In this document: positions 5,490 to 6,967 of the stretch, in pieces
Layout of the letters: every line of letters starts with the position of its first letter
How positions within the stretch are numbered: position 1 is the stretch's first letter
Source: JASFEQ01 sp050124735
GTDB taxonomy: Bacteria; Desulfobacterota; DSM-4660; Desulfatiglandales; HGW-15
Assembly (NCBI GenBank): GCA_050124735.1
Contig: JASFEQ010000243.1
Location: forward strand, 1 to 6,967
Reading direction: 5' to 3'
DNA: 6,967 nt
The notes under the pieces: generated by a model
The model's input: the letters and a program-made list of their open reading frames with translations, nothing else
Told to the model about the DNA's origin: nothing
Database searches by the model: none
Position numbers and translations under genes: made by a program

Positions 5490-6967
5490 ACTTCAGAGGC
5501 AGCCCGGGCAGCCTCCTTTCGGTCATCGAAGCGTTTTCGTTGTCCACCCACAATTTGGTAGTCCTCGTGACCTTTCCCTGCAATCAGTACCAGATCCCTT
5601 TCATCGGCCAGTGCAACGGCCTTAAATATGGCTTGCCGTCGGTCCGCTTCAACAAAATATCCCGACCCCGTGAAAGGCCTTTGGGGGGAATTGTTCAATC
5701 GGATGAGGCCTGTCGCTTGGATCCCCTTCTCGATTTGCGCGATAATGGACAGGGGATCTTCACTGCGGGGATTATCAGAGGTAATAAAGACCAGATCACT
5801 ATTCTCTCCAGCGACCAACCCCATTTCGCTCCGCTTTCCCTTGTCCCGATCCCCCCCGCACCCAAAGACAGTGATCAACCTGCCCTCCACAATAGGTCTC
5901 AGGTTCGTCAGTGTCTTCAAGAGCGCATCAGGTGTGTGTGCATAGTCGACCACCAGATTAAGGCCACTTTGGTTTTTCACCAACTCCAGCCGTCCCGGGA
6001 CCAGTCCTAATCTCTCTATGCCTTCACTGACCGCATCAAGATGGACATTGAGGGACAGGGCGGCGGCTGAAGCGGCCAGGATATTGTAGATATTCATCTC
6101 TCCTATGAGAGAAGATCGGATATCCACCTCTCCCACGGGGGTTATCAATCTCGCTTTCAGCCCGGTCCCATCAGCAGAGAGGCGTTCCCCTCTCACATCC
6201 CATCTCTGATGAAGGCCATAGGTCACCACCGGGGCCTCTGTCAGGGTGGCCAGTCGTTCTCCCTTGGGGTCATCCATATTGATGATGGCTGTTGAACCCG
6301 CGTCCGGTTTACCCTTCTTGAGTCCTTGGAACAGAAGACTCTTGGCCTTGAAGTATTCCTCCATGGTGTTGTGGTAATCCAGATGATCCCTGGAAAAATT
6401 GGTAAATACGGCCACCTTAAATGGGCACTCCCCAGTCCTCTTTTGATCCAAGGCATGGGAAGAGACCTCCAGGATTACATCCGTCACACCCGCATCCGCC
6501 ATTTCACGAAGGAAACGCATGAGGTCAAGGGATTCAGGTGTGGTAACGGGGGCAGCATGGGTCTTACCCAGAAAACGATAATTGATGGTTCCGATCACGC
6601 CCGGCTTTTTACCCGCCGCCTTGAGTATGGATTCCAGAAGGTAACTGGTGGTGGTCTTACCGTTAGTGCCCGTGATCCCAATGAGGTTGATGCCCCTGAA
6701 GGGATAGTCGTAGAATCGGACAGCAAGTTTTGACAGGGCCTCTCTTGAATTGGGAACGCGCACCCTTGTCAGGTTTCCCCTCAGGCCCATGAATTCTTCA
6801 CCAACCAATGCCACCGCACCATTTTGAACGGCATCTTCCAGGTAGTGGTGGCCGTTCAGGGCATGTCCTTTGAGGGCGACAAAGAGGTGTCCCGGCTTGA
6901 TCTGGCGTGAATCGTACGCCAATCCTCCAATCTCCTGTTCCGGATCGCCGGTGACATCATATGCCTT
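5480..6967 (-). CDS. murE: MurE, UDP-N-acetylmuramoyl-L-alanyl-D-glutamate--2,6-diaminopimelate ligase, 5' end cut by window edge
   Basis: MurE is the cytoplasmic Mur ligase that adds the third residue of the peptide stem. The frame is open to the window edge and gives 495 residues. The sequence before the TTG at 6922 still matches the family (KAYDVTGDPEQEIGGLAYDS), so that TTG is an internal Leu and roughly 20-30 N-terminal residues lie outside. Numbered from the edge, motifs are P-loop GTNGKTTT (100-107), TTPES (142-146), SSHALDQ (169-175), NFSRDHLDYH (190-199), the probable carbamylated lysine near 209, DYAHTP (341-346), GCGGDRDKGKR (369-379), DNPR (398-401) and GKGHE (464-468). DNPR is the known specificity signature for meso-diaminopimelate, as opposed to L-lysine. 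The extreme C-terminus (VGH) and stop codon fall in heptad repeat DNA. It is the first gene of the visible operon segment. Confidence 0.98.
   Translation of the reverse strand, partial: KAYDVTGDPEQEIGGLAYDSRQIKPGHLFVALKGHALNGHHYLEDAVQNGAVALVGEEFMGLRGNLTRVRVPNSREALSKLAVRFYDYPFRGINLIGITGTNGKTTTSYLLESILKAAGKKPGVIGTINYRFLGKTHAAPVTTPESLDLMRFLREMADAGVTDVILEVSSHALDQKRTGECPFKVAVFTNFSRDHLDYHNTMEEYFKAKSLLFQGLKKGKPDAGSTAIINMDDPKGERLATLTEAPVVTYGLHQRWDVRGERLSADGTGLKARLITPVGEVDIRSSLIGEMNIYNILAASAAALSLNVHLDAVSEGIERLGLVPGRLELVKNQSGLNLVVDYAHTPDALLKTLTNLRPIVEGRLITVFGCGGDRDKGKRSEMGLVAGENSDLVFITSDNPRSEDPLSIIAQIEKGIQATGLIRLNNSPQRPFTGSGYFVEADRRQAIFKAVALADERDLVLIAGKGHEDYQIVGGQRKRFDDRKEAARAASEVGH

Noticed and set aside
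5483..6733. Plus-strand ORFs opposite murE (105-175 codons)
   Set aside because: Antisense to a complete MurE motif series; no independent support.
6920..6922. TTG as the murE start codon
   Set aside because: The upstream frame stays open to the edge and encodes residues that fit the MurE N-terminus, so this codon is an internal Leu.

Overview
The window is a stretch of a bacterial division and cell wall (dcw) cluster. Every recognisable gene lies on the minus strand. Read in the direction of transcription, from high to low coordinates, the order is murE (5' end cut by the window edge), murF, mraY, a small unrecognised ORF, murD, and ftsW (3' end cut by the window edge). This is the classical gene order of Gram-negative dcw clusters. 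By that order one would expect ftsI upstream of murE and murG/murC downstream of ftsW, but neither is visible here.

The genes form one pathway. MurD adds D-Glu to UDP-MurNAc-L-Ala. MurE adds the diamino acid; its DNPR motif indicates meso-diaminopimelate. MurF adds D-Ala-D-Ala. MraY moves the finished phospho-MurNAc-pentapeptide onto undecaprenyl phosphate to give lipid I. FtsW polymerises lipid II at the division septum. The meso-DAP chemistry, gene order and roughly 50% GC fit a Gram-negative proteobacterium-like organism. The protein style and intergenic repeats suggest Desulfobacterota (the former Deltaproteobacteria), but this is an impression, not a phylogenetic result.

Layout: ftsW (1-891) overlaps murD (881-2242) by 11 bases. 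Between murD and mraY is a gap of about 300 bases holding a 62-codon ORF with a good ribosome binding site that runs into the murD start. mraY (2545-3624) is separated from murF (3848-5269) by 223 bases, filled by an inverted-repeat element with nested hairpins. murF is separated from murE (5480 to the window edge) by 210 bases. Those bases are bounded by 7-base tandem repeats in opposite orientation, and the repeats supply the murE stop codon and the murF start codon.

The enzymes themselves look intact and ordinary. The unusual part is the spacing: dcw genes are normally packed tightly, and here three successive junctions are opened by repeats or a small ORF while murD-ftsW stays tightly coupled. 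I found no RNA genes, CRISPR array, transposase, prophage genes or convincing promoter. I see no evidence of a wholly new system; the best leads are the small ORF and the two repeat elements.
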